A DNA stretch of 64,000 bases from NCBI RefSeq assembly GCF_900169075.1, contig NZ_LT827015.1:1612001-1676000 (forward strand). The letters run 5' to 3'. This stretch comes from Chryseobacterium phocaeense. GTDB lineage: Bacteria; Bacteroidota; Bacteroidia; Flavobacteriales; Weeksellaceae. Positions 43,818 through 52,249 of this stretch are shown piece after piece (the stretch's first letter is position 1; each line of letters begins with the position of its first letter). The notes under the pieces are model-generated. The model was not told the origin of the DNA. It saw nothing but the letters and a program-made list of their open reading frames with translations, and searched no databases. Both the position numbers and the translations under genes were made by a program.

Positions 43818-44464
43818 TGGAAAATAAGCCTACCATTAGCACAAAGGAAATCAGAAATCTGATTTATTCCATACGTGGAAGGCAAGTGATGCTGGATAGC
43901 GACCTCGCTTCCTTATATCAAGTGGAAACAAAAAACCTCAACAAAGCCGTAAAAAGAAATATTGAAAGGTTTCCCGTTTCTTTTTGCTTTCAACTGACCG
44001 AAGAGGAAGTTGAAAACTTGAGGTTCCAAATTGGAACCTCAAGTTTAAGCTACGGTGGAAGACGGTATTTGCCCTATGTTTTTACTGAACAAGGGGTCGC
44101 AATGGCTTCTGCCATACTCCGCTCAGATATAGCGGTTAAAGTCAGTGTTGAAATTATGGAAGCCTTTGTAGAAATGCGGCGTATGCTTATCAGTAATGCC
44201 TCTTTGTTTCATCGTTTGGATAACATTGAACTGAAACAATTAGAAGCTGACCAAAAATTTGAAGAGATTTTTAAAGCTATGGAAAGCAGCCTCTATACGA
44301 TGTATGGAATAATCTGCTTCAATCTCCAACTCGTTGATTGCAGTTTCCAGTTTACACAATGTTCCATTATAAAATTTATCCATTCAGTTACTTTGAAATG
44401 TTCAGAAGGGGTTATAGAACACCTAAACCTTTTATTGTTCCTCACATACAATATTTACATATAA
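43817..44464 (+). pseudogene. ORF6N-domain protein, C-terminally truncated
   Basis: The first ~156 residues form an ORF6N DNA-binding domain (IRNLIYSIRGRQVMLDSDLASLYQVETKNLNKAVKRN; TEQGVAMASAIL) followed by the helix L-K-Q-L-E-A-D-Q-K-F-E-E-I-F-K-A-M-E. After that the usual GIFFDG... region is missing, and the frame continues through unrelated sequence that is an inverted piece of an rteC gene (44282-44383). The product would be an intact domain with a random tail. The start overlaps the topB stop, so it belongs to the excision operon. Confidence 0.82.
44282..44383 (-). pseudogene. rteC 5' fragment, head-on to the truncated ORF6N gene
   Basis: Reading leftward from the ATG at 44383-44381, the first 34 codons give MDKFYNGTLCK, LETAINE, LEIEADYSI and so on. 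The intact rteC at 61334-62158 starts with MDNFYNELLYE, LEMEIDK, LEIEADCLI: about 18 of 34 residues identical without gaps. Homology stops where the ORF6N gene begins. This is the N-terminal stub of another rteC-like gene. Confidence 0.75.
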
Positions 44465-44614
44465 CAGTCGGTTCAGTAAACCGAGTATTTTATCATATTT
44501 CATTATCAAAACTTATGTGTTAATGAACAATGCAATAGCCTCATTGACCGTAAATTATATTTAACTTTATATAGACACTTATAAATATTGAAGCTAAATT
44601 TTACCTATTTTCAT

Positions 44615-44824
44615 TTATTTACAACAGGCATTTCCCTCTTGAATAGGTGGGCACTTTACTGTACCGTAACTACAAAACACGCAACAATCTCCCTTTATAG
44701 GTTTTAGAGTTGTTTTGCAACTCTCACACTGATAGAAAAATTGACAAGCATCGGTTGGCATTTCTTCGGATTTTTTATGTCCACAATTTGGACAAGTGAT
44801 TTCTGATATTAAAATAGTGTCCAT
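44615..44824 (-). CDS. GDCCVxC-domain protein
   Basis: A 69-residue cysteine-rich protein with ITCPNCGHKK, CQFFYQCESC, the family motif G-D-C-C-V-F-C and C-P-P-I-Q-E-G-N-A-C-C. Ten cysteines imply zinc- or mercury-type binding. Proteins with this motif often follow mer transport genes. Its start overlaps the stop of the MerT-MerP gene by one base, so the two are co-translated. Function not established. Confidence 0.85.
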   Translation of the reverse strand: MDTILISEITCPNCGHKKSEEMPTDACQFFYQCESCKTTLKPIKGDCCVFCSYGTVKCPPIQEGNACCK

Positions 44825-45426
44825 TATGAAATAATTTTTCTTTTTATTGACTTGTAACCAGTCGAGTTGATAGCTTTTTCGATTTGCTCGATGGTAGTTT
44901 GTTTGTTGTCAAACTTTACAATTGCATTACCGTTTTCGTAAGAAACAACAACTTCAACAATGCCTTTTAGTTTGTTAATTTCTGTCTTTACGTGATGTTC
45001 ACAACCAGAACAAGTCATTCCTTTAATAGTAAATTCAACTTTTTGAATTTTAGAAGTCGAGGTTACAATTGACACGCTTTTTGTCTTCGGAATAAAGATG
45101 TGAGCATAACTCGGAAATGATAAAAGCAGAACTGACATAGCGGTAATAATTCCTAAAAATGATTTCGTTTGCATAAAATTTGGTTTTTGATTTGTTTCAC
45201 AATTGCAGTCACTTTGTTTTTGAGGTTTCAGTTTTTGATACCAAGCAAAGCCAAGAACTAAAACAGTCATACCAATAAAATAAGGTCGAAAAGGTTCGAG
45301 CCACGAAAAGGTAGAAGCAATTCCGCTTGAACCCGCAACTATAGCCAAAATTGGCGTAATACAGCACAAAGACGAAGCAATTGCTGTCAAAAGTCCTGCA
45401 CCGATTAATTTTTTTTCTGTTTTCAT
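44824..45426 (-). CDS. merTP: MerT-MerP fusion (mercuric transport protein)
   Basis: A 200-residue fusion. The N-terminal part is a MerT-like inner-membrane transporter with cysteines in LCCITPILAIVAGSSG and a C-x-C in DCNCETNQ; the C-terminal part is a MerP-like HMA domain (TIKGMTCSGCEHHVKTEINKLKGI). Two to three membrane helices precede the periplasmic HMA. It should bring Hg(II) into the cell to a reductase, but no merA is present in the window. Start overlaps the ArsR stop by 4 bases. Confidence 0.92.
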   Translation of the reverse strand: MKTEKKLIGAGLLTAIASSLCCITPILAIVAGSSGIASTFSWLEPFRPYFIGMTVLVLGFAWYQKLKPQKQSDCNCETNQKPNFMQTKSFLGIITAMSVLLLSFPSYAHIFIPKTKSVSIVTSTSKIQKVEFTIKGMTCSGCEHHVKTEINKLKGIVEVVVSYENGNAIVKFDNKQTTIEQIEKAINSTGYKSIKRKIIS

Positions 45427-45797
45427 ATTGCTTCCAAAATTTTGTTTTCGTTAAGGATTTTGAAAAAAGGTTTGAGCATTTTTTCATACTCTTTTGCCAA
45501 CGAATAGAAAATAGTTTGCGCTTGTCTTTCCGTTTCAATGAGTTTTCTGTCTTTGAGTTTTCGCAAGTGCTGAGAAACTGCCGAAATGGTCATACCGAGA
45601 ATATCGCTTAGGTCGCAAACACAAAGTTGCTTTTCTTCATAAAGAAGGAAAAGTATTTTCAGTCTTACATTGTTACCCGCTAACTCAAGTCCGCTGGATA
45701 AATAATCAACTGTCCCTTTGATTTCACTAATCCGGTCTTTGCAACGCATTATCTGCTTAACGTCCGCCTGCTGCCTTATACAAGAAAGATTATCCAT
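45423..45797 (-). CDS. ArsR/SmtB-family metalloregulator
   Basis: A 124-residue winged-helix regulator. The HTH is VCDLSDILGMTISAVSQHLRKLKD and the metal-binding loop is Q-L-C-V-C-D-L, the CxC of ArsR-type sensors; an N-terminal cysteine pair region (SCIRQQ...RCKD) may complete the site. It heads the merTP/GDCCVxC unit and likely represses it. The start at 45797 (MDNLSCIRQQ) is preferred over 45815. This takes the place of MerR used in many mer loci. Confidence 0.9.
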   Translation of the reverse strand: MDNLSCIRQQADVKQIMRCKDRISEIKGTVDYLSSGLELAGNNVRLKILFLLYEEKQLCVCDLSDILGMTISAVSQHLRKLKDRKLIETERQAQTIFYSLAKEYEKMLKPFFKILNENKILEAI

Positions 45798-45856
45798 AAA
45801 TACAAAGATAAACAAATTGTTTATTTAAGCAAATACTAAAATACAAAAACATCTTT

Positions 45857-46270
45857 TTATACATTTTCATAAAAGGATAAAAGATTTCCGTATAAGTCTA
45901 ATGCTGCAAATTCTTTTGTGCCATAATAGGTACTTTCTATCTCTGTTTTTTCATTGTGAAGTACCTCTTTTTCTTTTAGCTCCTTATACAGCTCTTCAAC
46001 TCCCTTTACTTCAATTCTGCAACTGTGTGTTCCTGCTAAAAAGCTTTCTGCCCCGCTACTAATCGGTTTTAGAAATAGAAAAATGCTTTTCCATTTCCAA
46101 TTGTAATTACAAGAAGCCCACAAATGGAGTTCTATATTGTCACGAACTAAAATTGCAAAGTGTTTTTCTTGATGCCGGCAAGTAAAACCGAATTTGGCTT
46201 CGTAAAAATCAACTGCTTTGTCAATTTTTCGAACAGGAAATGCGGGTATTGTTTTTATTAGCTCTATCAT
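45857..46270 (-). CDS. VOC-family (bleomycin resistance-like) protein
   Basis: A 137-residue vicinal-oxygen-chelate protein: FPVRKIDKAVDFYEAKFGF opens the fold, with H-F-A-I-L-V-R-D-N-I-E-L-H-L-W and SCRIEVKGVEELYKEL, ending F-A-A-L-D-L-Y-G-N-L-L-S-F-Y-E. The pattern follows bleomycin-binding proteins that lack enzymatic metal sites. Its place between the copper and mercury genes gives no clear clue; it may be unrelated cargo. It starts a little upstream of the ArsR gene in the same direction. Confidence 0.85.
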   Translation of the reverse strand: MIELIKTIPAFPVRKIDKAVDFYEAKFGFTCRHQEKHFAILVRDNIELHLWASCNYNWKWKSIFLFLKPISSGAESFLAGTHSCRIEVKGVEELYKELKEKEVLHNEKTEIESTYYGTKEFAALDLYGNLLSFYENV

Positions 46271-46377
46271 TCTCGTGTATTATTTTAATGTTGAGATAAA
46301 TAGCTGAGGCAGCTCAAAGATTGAAAAAAGCTTTCGGTTCCTTGAGTTAGTTTTTAGCCTTTTGTTTCGACGTTATT

Positions 46378-48648
46378 TTAATAATTCAAACTCACTCCTA
46401 CGCCCAATCCCATATCACTGTCATAATGTGTACGAATGCCAATATTTTTATTGATAATATATTTTAATTCTGCCATATATTCCATATCGGTATTGACCAT
46501 AAAGCCAGCTCTTAATCTTTTTGAAACAGGGATGTCTTCACGCATCAACGATAAACGAACAATCCCATCGTGATATACTTCTGCCTGAAAGTTTACGAGC
46601 ATTGGTAGGGTGTACATAAAACCTAAACTAACTGCTCTGCGTGTATCTTTTTCATTCTTCTGTCCGAATAAATTGGTTTCGTGCTCATCCATTCCCATTT
46701 TACGATAACGCCAGTCAAAACCTATAAAGGGCATAAGCCACTGCATTTTTCCGATGTATCTTCCTAAATGTGTTTCTACTTCATAGCCGTGCATATCGTT
46801 GTAGCCTAAACGCCATTCTGTACCCAAAGACCATCTTGCATTTTGAAACATTGCTTCGCCATCGTTACCATTGGTTGCAAAATCATTCTGTGCCATAAAG
46901 TGCGGCATATTGCTTTCTCGCTGTAATTTATTGTAGGCTTGCTTTTTATTGGGCAAATACGGATTTTGATAATCGTCAACAGCAAATACCCTGTTCATCC
47001 CCGACATCATATGGTAAAGTATATGACAATGGAAAAACCAATCTCCCTCTTCATTTGCTAAAAATTCGATGGTATCTGTTTCCATTGGCATTATATCCAA
47101 AACATTTTTAAGTGGTGATTTTTCGCCTTTACCGTTGATTACCCTGAAATCAAAACCGTGCAGGTGCATCGGGTGGCGCATCATCGAATTATTGTAAATG
47201 GTGATGCGTAAAATTTCTCCTTTTTTTACAGGTATTTTATCGGTTTCAGAAAGTATTTTATTATCCATACTCCATACATATCGGTTCATATTTCCTGTAA
47301 GGGTAAACTTCAATTCTTTGACCGGAGCATCTTTAGGGAGTTCCGTATTGTAAGGAGATTGTAACATTGCATAATTCAGCGTTTTTATTTCTCCCAAAGC
47401 ATTTGCATTGTAACGGTTGGGTTCATTATCCATATTCATATTGTGTTGGCTATGGTCTTCTTTAGGTTTAGCCTCTCCAGTAATTTCGGGATACATTACC
47501 ACATTCATATCCATTTGGTTCAGGCTCATTTTCATACCCATATCGTCCAAATCTCCATTCATCTTCATCATATCGTTCATCATCTTCATCCCCTCAAAAT
47601 ATTTCAATCTTGGGAGTGGCGATATTAACTGTTTGATACCATTGCCTACAAAATAGCTTGCCGATTGTGTTCTGTCTTCGGTTGTGGCTAAAAACTCGTA
47701 GGCAACTCCATCGTCAGGAATTGTTACCACAATATCATAAGTTTCGGAAACCGCAATGATTAATCTATCTACCTCTACTGGCTCTACATCATTACCATCA
47801 TTGGCTACTACTGTAATTTTACCGCCTGCATATCGTAACCAAAAATAGGATGATGCTCCGCCGTTTGATACTCTTAATCTTACTTTATCTCCTGCTTTTA
47901 GTGTTTTGCCATCAACTGTTTTTAAATCGGTAGTATGATTTCCGTTGATTAATATTTTGTCATAATACACATCGCTTACGTCCATTGCCAACATACGTTT
48001 CCATTCGTTGGTCAATTTGGTTTTGAAATTTCCCTCTCTGATGGCTTCCGCATAGGACTGTGTAGCGTTCTTTTTTATCGCAGCCCAATCATTGGCATTA
48101 TGCAACATGCGGTTAATGTTATCGGGATTTAGGTTTGTCCATTCGCTTAAAATGATGGGTACGGTCGGCAAATCATCAATTCCTTTTCTAAAGGTTTTAT
48201 CGTCATTACGTTTTTTCATTACAAAACTGCCATACATTCCAATTTGCTCCTGCAAACCTGAATGGGAATGATACCAATGCGTTCCGTGTTGGATAATCGG
48301 AAAACGATAGGTATAAGTTGTACCTGCCTTAATAGGTTTTTGTGTCAGCCACGGCACACCATCTTCTTTATTAGGTAGGAACACACCGTGCCAATGGAGC
48401 GAGGTACTTTCTTTTAATTGGTTATGGACTACTATTTCGGCTGTATCGCCTTCTGTGAAAGTAAGTGTAGGCATTGGTATTTGTCCATTTACGGCAATAG
48501 CTCTTTTTTCTTTGCCTGCATAGTTTACAAGCGTATCTTTTACATACAGCTCATATCTCACTACTTTTTGTGCAAAAACGGATTGCGAACACAGCAGTAT
48601 AAATACCGCTTGCAACAATCTCCTTTTACTATTTATGGGTATATTCAT
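46378..48648 (-). CDS. Multicopper oxidase with C-terminal outer-membrane-like (CopB) domain
   Basis: A 756-residue periplasmic protein with signal peptide to ~26. The copper-binding motifs are LHWHGV (85-88), HWYHSH (124-129), HPMHLHGFDF (~490) and WFFHCHILYHMMSGM (~537-548). A Met/His-rich loop lies at ~355-415 (MMNDMMKMNGDLDDMGM), typical of CopA/PcoA copper oxidases. The last ~150 residues (MHGYEVETHLGRYIGKMQWLMPFIG... GVGVSLNY) look like CopB-type outer-membrane beta strands ending in an aromatic. So CopA and CopB functions seem fused. It oxidises Cu(I) in the periplasm. Confidence 0.93.
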   Translation of the reverse strand: MNIPINSKRRLLQAVFILLCSQSVFAQKVVRYELYVKDTLVNYAGKEKRAIAVNGQIPMPTLTFTEGDTAEIVVHNQLKESTSLHWHGVFLPNKEDGVPWLTQKPIKAGTTYTYRFPIIQHGTHWYHSHSGLQEQIGMYGSFVMKKRNDDKTFRKGIDDLPTVPIILSEWTNLNPDNINRMLHNANDWAAIKKNATQSYAEAIREGNFKTKLTNEWKRMLAMDVSDVYYDKILINGNHTTDLKTVDGKTLKAGDKVRLRVSNGGASSYFWLRYAGGKITVVANDGNDVEPVEVDRLIIAVSETYDIVVTIPDDGVAYEFLATTEDRTQSASYFVGNGIKQLISPLPRLKYFEGMKMMNDMMKMNGDLDDMGMKMSLNQMDMNVVMYPEITGEAKPKEDHSQHNMNMDNEPNRYNANALGEIKTLNYAMLQSPYNTELPKDAPVKELKFTLTGNMNRYVWSMDNKILSETDKIPVKKGEILRITIYNNSMMRHPMHLHGFDFRVINGKGEKSPLKNVLDIMPMETDTIEFLANEEGDWFFHCHILYHMMSGMNRVFAVDDYQNPYLPNKKQAYNKLQRESNMPHFMAQNDFATNGNDGEAMFQNARWSLGTEWRLGYNDMHGYEVETHLGRYIGKMQWLMPFIGFDWRYRKMGMDEHETNLFGQKNEKDTRRAVSLGFMYTLPMLVNFQAEVYHDGIVRLSLMREDIPVSKRLRAGFMVNTDMEYMAELKYIINKNIGIRTHYDSDMGLGVGVSLNY

Positions 48649-48670
48649 TTTGATATTTTATTAATGAAAC

Positions 48671-49120
48671 TTATTCCTGTTCTTTTAGCCAGTCGGTTAA
48701 TGTTTTGATTTGCTCGTCATTCAGTTTTGCATCTTTGTGCATCAGTGTATATGAGGACAGGGGCATTTGCTTCGTTTCTATTTGTTCTTTGATTGAGTTT
48801 AATAATCTTTCTTGTTTCCTATTTGAGTATGTACCCCATTCATTGAAATTCAAATCTTCTTTTGCGTTTTTGATATGGCTCTCTACCAATGCTCTTGCGG
48901 GCTGTATGTAATCGTACCAAACATAGTTGGTATTGTTGCTATGGCAATCGTAGCAAGAGGTTTGAAACATCGCTTTTACTTGAACAGGCATTTTATAGAA
49001 TTGGGTAAAATCTGTTGTGTAAACCTGCCCTTTATCTACATTAAGGGCAGGCTGATAAAATTGAATTGCAATAAAAATAAACAGCACTATTGCTAATATT
49101 ATCTTTAATACTCTGTTCAT
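48671..49120 (-). CDS. Haem-binding domain protein (cytochrome c-like)
   Basis: A 149-residue protein with one N-terminal membrane anchor (KIILAIVLFIFIAIQFY) and a single haem c motif C-Y-D-C-H in FQTSCYDCHSNNTNY (residues ~58-62), then a second M-x-x-M-x-L region. The layout matches the haem-binding family found beside copper genes in Bacteroidota. It may carry electrons from the multicopper oxidase or related redox partners. It precedes the oxidase by 22 bases. Confidence 0.88.
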   Translation of the reverse strand: MNRVLKIILAIVLFIFIAIQFYQPALNVDKGQVYTTDFTQFYKMPVQVKAMFQTSCYDCHSNNTNYVWYDYIQPARALVESHIKNAKEDLNFNEWGTYSNRKQERLLNSIKEQIETKQMPLSSYTLMHKDAKLNDEQIKTLTDWLKEQE

Positions 49121-49121
49121 T

Positions 49122-49784
49122 TTAAAATTCTTTTTTTACAGAACCGCAGGTAAGCATCTGACTACCGTAATACGGATTTTTTATTGCTTTAGCTTCGCTA
49201 ATCCAAACTGCACCTTTGCCATCATTGTACATTGGGCAATAGTCCTGATATAATTTTTGAGTTGTTCCAAACAATGCGATAAGGTCGGAAACGTCTTTAC
49301 TTAACGATGCTAAATGCTCTCTCTGGTGGTCTATTTTACCAGCATTGTCGCCAATGTGTTCTGCATTTTCCTTAGCATTTTCGAAAACATCCATAAACTC
49401 CTTATGCTTGCTGGCAGGTATGGTTTTCATATCCACCTTCTTTAAAGTAGCAAAAAGTTGTTTTCCAGCATTTGCAGCTGCTTTATCATTATCAGCAACG
49501 AGTGCATTTTTCAAAGCCAAATAATCCTTAATTATCGGTGTGATTGTAAAGTTTTGTGCTTGTTCCTTTACAGTGGACTTTTCCTCTTTCTGAGAAGACA
49601 TATCTGTTGAAGTAACAGTAGCTACAGTATCATTTTGTACCGCTGATGATAAATCCTTAGTTTCTGATACTCCGGTGCTATCATTAGCCTGTTGGGTGCT
49701 ATTTTTATTGGAAGACTGATTGCACGAAACTGTTATTGTTGCAACCGTTGCCAATGCGATGATGGAGAAAAATATATTTTTCAT
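49122..49784 (-). CDS. DUF3347 lipoprotein-like protein
   Basis: A 220-residue exported protein: signal with Cys in V-S-C-N-Q-S (lipoprotein), a Ser/Thr/Asn linker, then the DUF3347 helical domain ending with YCPMYNDGKGAVWISEAKAIKNPYYGSQMLTCGSVKKEF. The C-P-M-Y and M-L-T-C motifs look like copper ligands. Its end matches the other DUF3347 protein (50365-51243). Found with copper efflux genes; likely a periplasmic metal-binding part. Confidence 0.85.
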   Translation of the reverse strand: MKNIFFSIIALATVATITVSCNQSSNKNSTQQANDSTGVSETKDLSSAVQNDTVATVTSTDMSSQKEEKSTVKEQAQNFTITPIIKDYLALKNALVADNDKAAANAGKQLFATLKKVDMKTIPASKHKEFMDVFENAKENAEHIGDNAGKIDHQREHLASLSKDVSDLIALFGTTQKLYQDYCPMYNDGKGAVWISEAKAIKNPYYGSQMLTCGSVKKEF

Positions 49785-49823
49785 TTTAATGCTATTTAAT
49801 GTTATTAAAGAAATTTTTGTTGT

Positions 49824-50345
49824 TTACTTGTTTTCAAATTCTTTCAGCTTTCGCTTCATAAATTCGATTTCCTTTGCTTGTGTTTCGAGTATGTTTTTTT
49901 GTAGCTCAATTAATTCGGGATCGGTAAGCTTAGCTTTTTCGGACATTAATACCGCTGCTGCGTGATGCGGTATCATCCCTTTTACAAATTGCTTATCGCC
50001 CACATTTATTTGCTCCCTAATGCCAAACCACGAGAAGATACCAATCGCAAGAGAAACTGTAATTACAGCCCAATTGATTTTTTTGTTTTGATACATTCCT
50101 TTCATTATCAATAATTCAATAATCAACATTGCTGAAACCATTAGCAGCGTCATATATAAATTGTTGATGTTTGGGATAAGATTATTCAATCCGTCAATCA
50201 TAGCATACATAATAAAATACATAGCTACAAACATTGCAACAGCCATTACAGCAAAGCGTTTGTACATTGCCAAAGAATGATTGGAATTATTTTCTTCACT
50301 CTTGTGGGTATGTTGCATTCCGTGTTGGTTTTTCATACTTTCCAT
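49824..50345 (-). CDS. DUF305-domain protein
   Basis: A 173-residue protein with an N-terminal His-rich stretch (NQHGMQHTHKSEENNSNHS), three membrane helices (~28-115) and a DUF305 domain with the metal-type motif M-I-P-H-H-A-A-A-V-L-M-S (residues ~125-136). The His/Met composition fits copper or silver handling. It stands between two DUF3347 genes with 20-40-base gaps, which implies one operon. Confidence 0.85.
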   Translation of the reverse strand: MESMKNQHGMQHTHKSEENNSNHSLAMYKRFAVMAVAMFVAMYFIMYAMIDGLNNLIPNINNLYMTLLMVSAMLIIELLIMKGMYQNKKINWAVITVSLAIGIFSWFGIREQINVGDKQFVKGMIPHHAAAVLMSEKAKLTDPELIELQKNILETQAKEIEFMKRKLKEFENK

Positions 50346-50364
50346 AACAATTGCTTTTTATTTG

Positions 50365-51243
50365 TTATTTAATAGTTTCTTGTACACTGCCACAAGTAAG
50401 CATTTGAGAACCGTAATATGGATTTTTAACTGCTTCTTCTTTGCTTAACCAATTTGCACCTTTACCATTGTTATACATTGGGCAATGCTGATAGTAAACA
50501 GGTGTTTCTTGTTTTGATGCCTTAGCTAATTCGTACATATTCTTGGAAAGCAAAGCGAATGTTTCTCTTTGTTTTGCAACATCTTTAGAAGTGGAAATTT
50601 TTTCGGCATTTACTGTCAAGTCTTTCATTACTTTCATCCAAGTTGTATGTTCGTCAGTAGAAAGTTTTGCCATTTCTACCGCTTTGATAGCTTTTGCCAA
50701 TTCGGCAGCTTTTGCCGATGAAGTACCTGCATCAGTTTTTACCAAAGCATCTTTCACTGAAAAATAATTGTCGAAAACGGCTTTAAGTTGTGTTGCATTT
50801 TGCGTTTCAGCGGTATTTTTTTTAGCCATATCGCTTTGGTTATGGTTGGCGTGTTCATTTTTCATATGCATACCCGCATCATTAGATTTTGCGACTGGCT
50901 TTAATTCTCTGCTGTACTGGCAACATCCAGGAAGTTTAGCATAAACATCATCAGGTGCTAAAAATTTTTCGCTATCGTAACCAGCCAAAGCAATTCGTTT
51001 CAATATTTCATCCTGATTTGTTTTTTTATCATCATAGTTGAGCGTAGCCATTTTGGTATCTTTATTCCATTCTACACTGGCTACCTTATTCACGTTTCCT
51101 GCTTTTTCGATAGTGGCTTTACACATACCGCAATTGCCATAAACTTTTACGGTTTCTGTTTTCGCATTCTTGATTTGTGCGAAACTGTTTACTGACGATA
51201 GTAATACAACGATTACCATCACTATTTTTGATAATGATTTCAT
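50365..51243 (-). CDS. HMA-DUF3347 fusion protein
   Basis: A 292-residue exported protein: signal peptide (SKIVMVIVVLLSSVNSFAQ), an N-terminal HMA domain with G-N-C-G-M-C-K (CxxC, residues ~36-39), a C-C-Q-Y-S motif, a His/Met linker (GMHMKNEHANHNQSDMAKK) and a C-terminal DUF3347 domain ending YCPMYNNGKGANWLSKEEAVKNPYYGSQMLTCGSV. It can take copper with the HMA and pass it to the DUF3347 part. The start at 51243 is the standard signal-peptide start; 51327 would put 28 residues before it. Confidence 0.85.
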   Translation of the reverse strand: MKSLSKIVMVIVVLLSSVNSFAQIKNAKTETVKVYGNCGMCKATIEKAGNVNKVASVEWNKDTKMATLNYDDKKTNQDEILKRIALAGYDSEKFLAPDDVYAKLPGCCQYSRELKPVAKSNDAGMHMKNEHANHNQSDMAKKNTAETQNATQLKAVFDNYFSVKDALVKTDAGTSSAKAAELAKAIKAVEMAKLSTDEHTTWMKVMKDLTVNAEKISTSKDVAKQRETFALLSKNMYELAKASKQETPVYYQHCPMYNNGKGANWLSKEEAVKNPYYGSQMLTCGSVQETIK

Positions 51244-51336
51244 TTTGAAAATTTTTAATTTAGTAAGATAAACAAAGATTGTGCGAAAACTAAATAGCTT
51301 TCGACAAGACATATTTGTGGCTATCAAGCCACCGTT

Positions 51337-51729
51337 TTAGCTTATTTTAGGCGGTTGCCAAATGGAAGAGTAGCCCGAAGAATAGTAGGCTTGTTTGAAC
51401 CCGAATTTTTGCTTTTTAGTTTCGGCAAAAGGGGTTGTTATTTTTAAATCTATTGGTATTTGTAAACTAACAGAAGATGAAGAAGTACTACATCCACAAG
51501 AGCCGTGTTTACAATTGCTGTCGCAGTCGTGACCATCCTTACATTTTTTACAAGACTTGTCCTTGCAACTGTCTTTATGGTGAGATTTTTCAGATTTTTC
51601 TTTTGAGCAACTTTTTTGTTCTGTCTTAGCTGTTTTTTTTGCACAAGCATAGCTTATGCTTGGCATTAGGAAAAAGCCCAAACACAATAAGATGACAAAG
51701 CTGATATGTTTACTCAAATTTTTCAACAC
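51337..51729 (-). CDS. Secreted Cys/His/Lys-rich metal-binding protein
   Basis: A 130-residue exported protein: signal peptide to ~30 (CLGFFLMPSISYA), then a ~60-residue stretch with many C, H and K (KSCSKEKSEKSHHKDSCKDK, CKKCKDGHDCDSNCKHGSCG-C), metallothionein-like, and a C-terminal Ser-rich/beta segment (KITTPFAETKKQKF). No known family identified. It lies at the head of the periplasmic copper genes, so it probably binds copper or mercury outside the cytoplasm. Confidence 0.78.
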   Translation of the reverse strand: MLKNLSKHISFVILLCLGFFLMPSISYACAKKTAKTEQKSCSKEKSEKSHHKDSCKDKSCKKCKDGHDCDSNCKHGSCGCSTSSSSVSLQIPIDLKITTPFAETKKQKFGFKQAYYSSGYSSIWQPPKIS

Positions 51730-51923
51730 TACAAAATTATGAAATTATTTCTTTTAATTGCTATCTTTTGCATTTCATAAACTTCAAATATAGAATTTCA
51801 GATAAAAATGTTTAAATGACATATTTCTATTGTCATTTTTATGCTCCTTGAGTAAATACCTATTTAATTATCTGTTGTAATTGTTATAAACTATCTAATC
51901 AAACAGGTATTTATAGGTTAAAA

Positions 51924-52148
51924 TTATTTTTTGATTAGTGGTTCTATTGTAAAGCCTGCTTTCTTAACCGTATCTATAATTTCCTGTTCGGTCATTCCTT
52001 CCGATTTCACGGTCAATACTTTGTCTTTATTTGTTGTGTCCACTTCCCAATGACAGATGCCATCAGCATTATCCAAATGTGGTTTTACTGATGCTACGCA
52101 ACCACCACAATTAATATTTGTTTTGAATTGAAGATTTTTATTTTCCAT
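51924..52148 (-). CDS. HMA-domain copper chaperone (CopZ-like)
   Basis: A 74-residue cytoplasmic ferredoxin-like HMA domain: FKTNINCGGCVASVKPHLDNADG (CGGC metal site, ~residues 14-17) and V-K-S-E-G-M-T-E-Q-E-I-I-D-T-V-K-K-A-G-F. It should deliver Cu(I) to the P-type ATPase encoded 102 bases upstream in transcript order. The W-E-V-D-T strand is typical of the fold. Confidence 0.88.
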   Translation of the reverse strand: MENKNLQFKTNINCGGCVASVKPHLDNADGICHWEVDTTNKDKVLTVKSEGMTEQEIIDTVKKAGFTIEPLIKK

Positions 52149-52249
52149 TTTTTTACTGTTTTAGAATGTTATTTATTGATACAAATTTCGGTACGATGCC
52201 ATTCTGTATTATTGTGGAATTTCTTATTTGATTTGTGAGATTTACTGTT

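Noticed and set aside
45857..46270. VOC protein as part of the copper pathway
   Set aside because: It lies in the cargo, but nothing in the sequence ties it to copper; kept as unassigned cargo.
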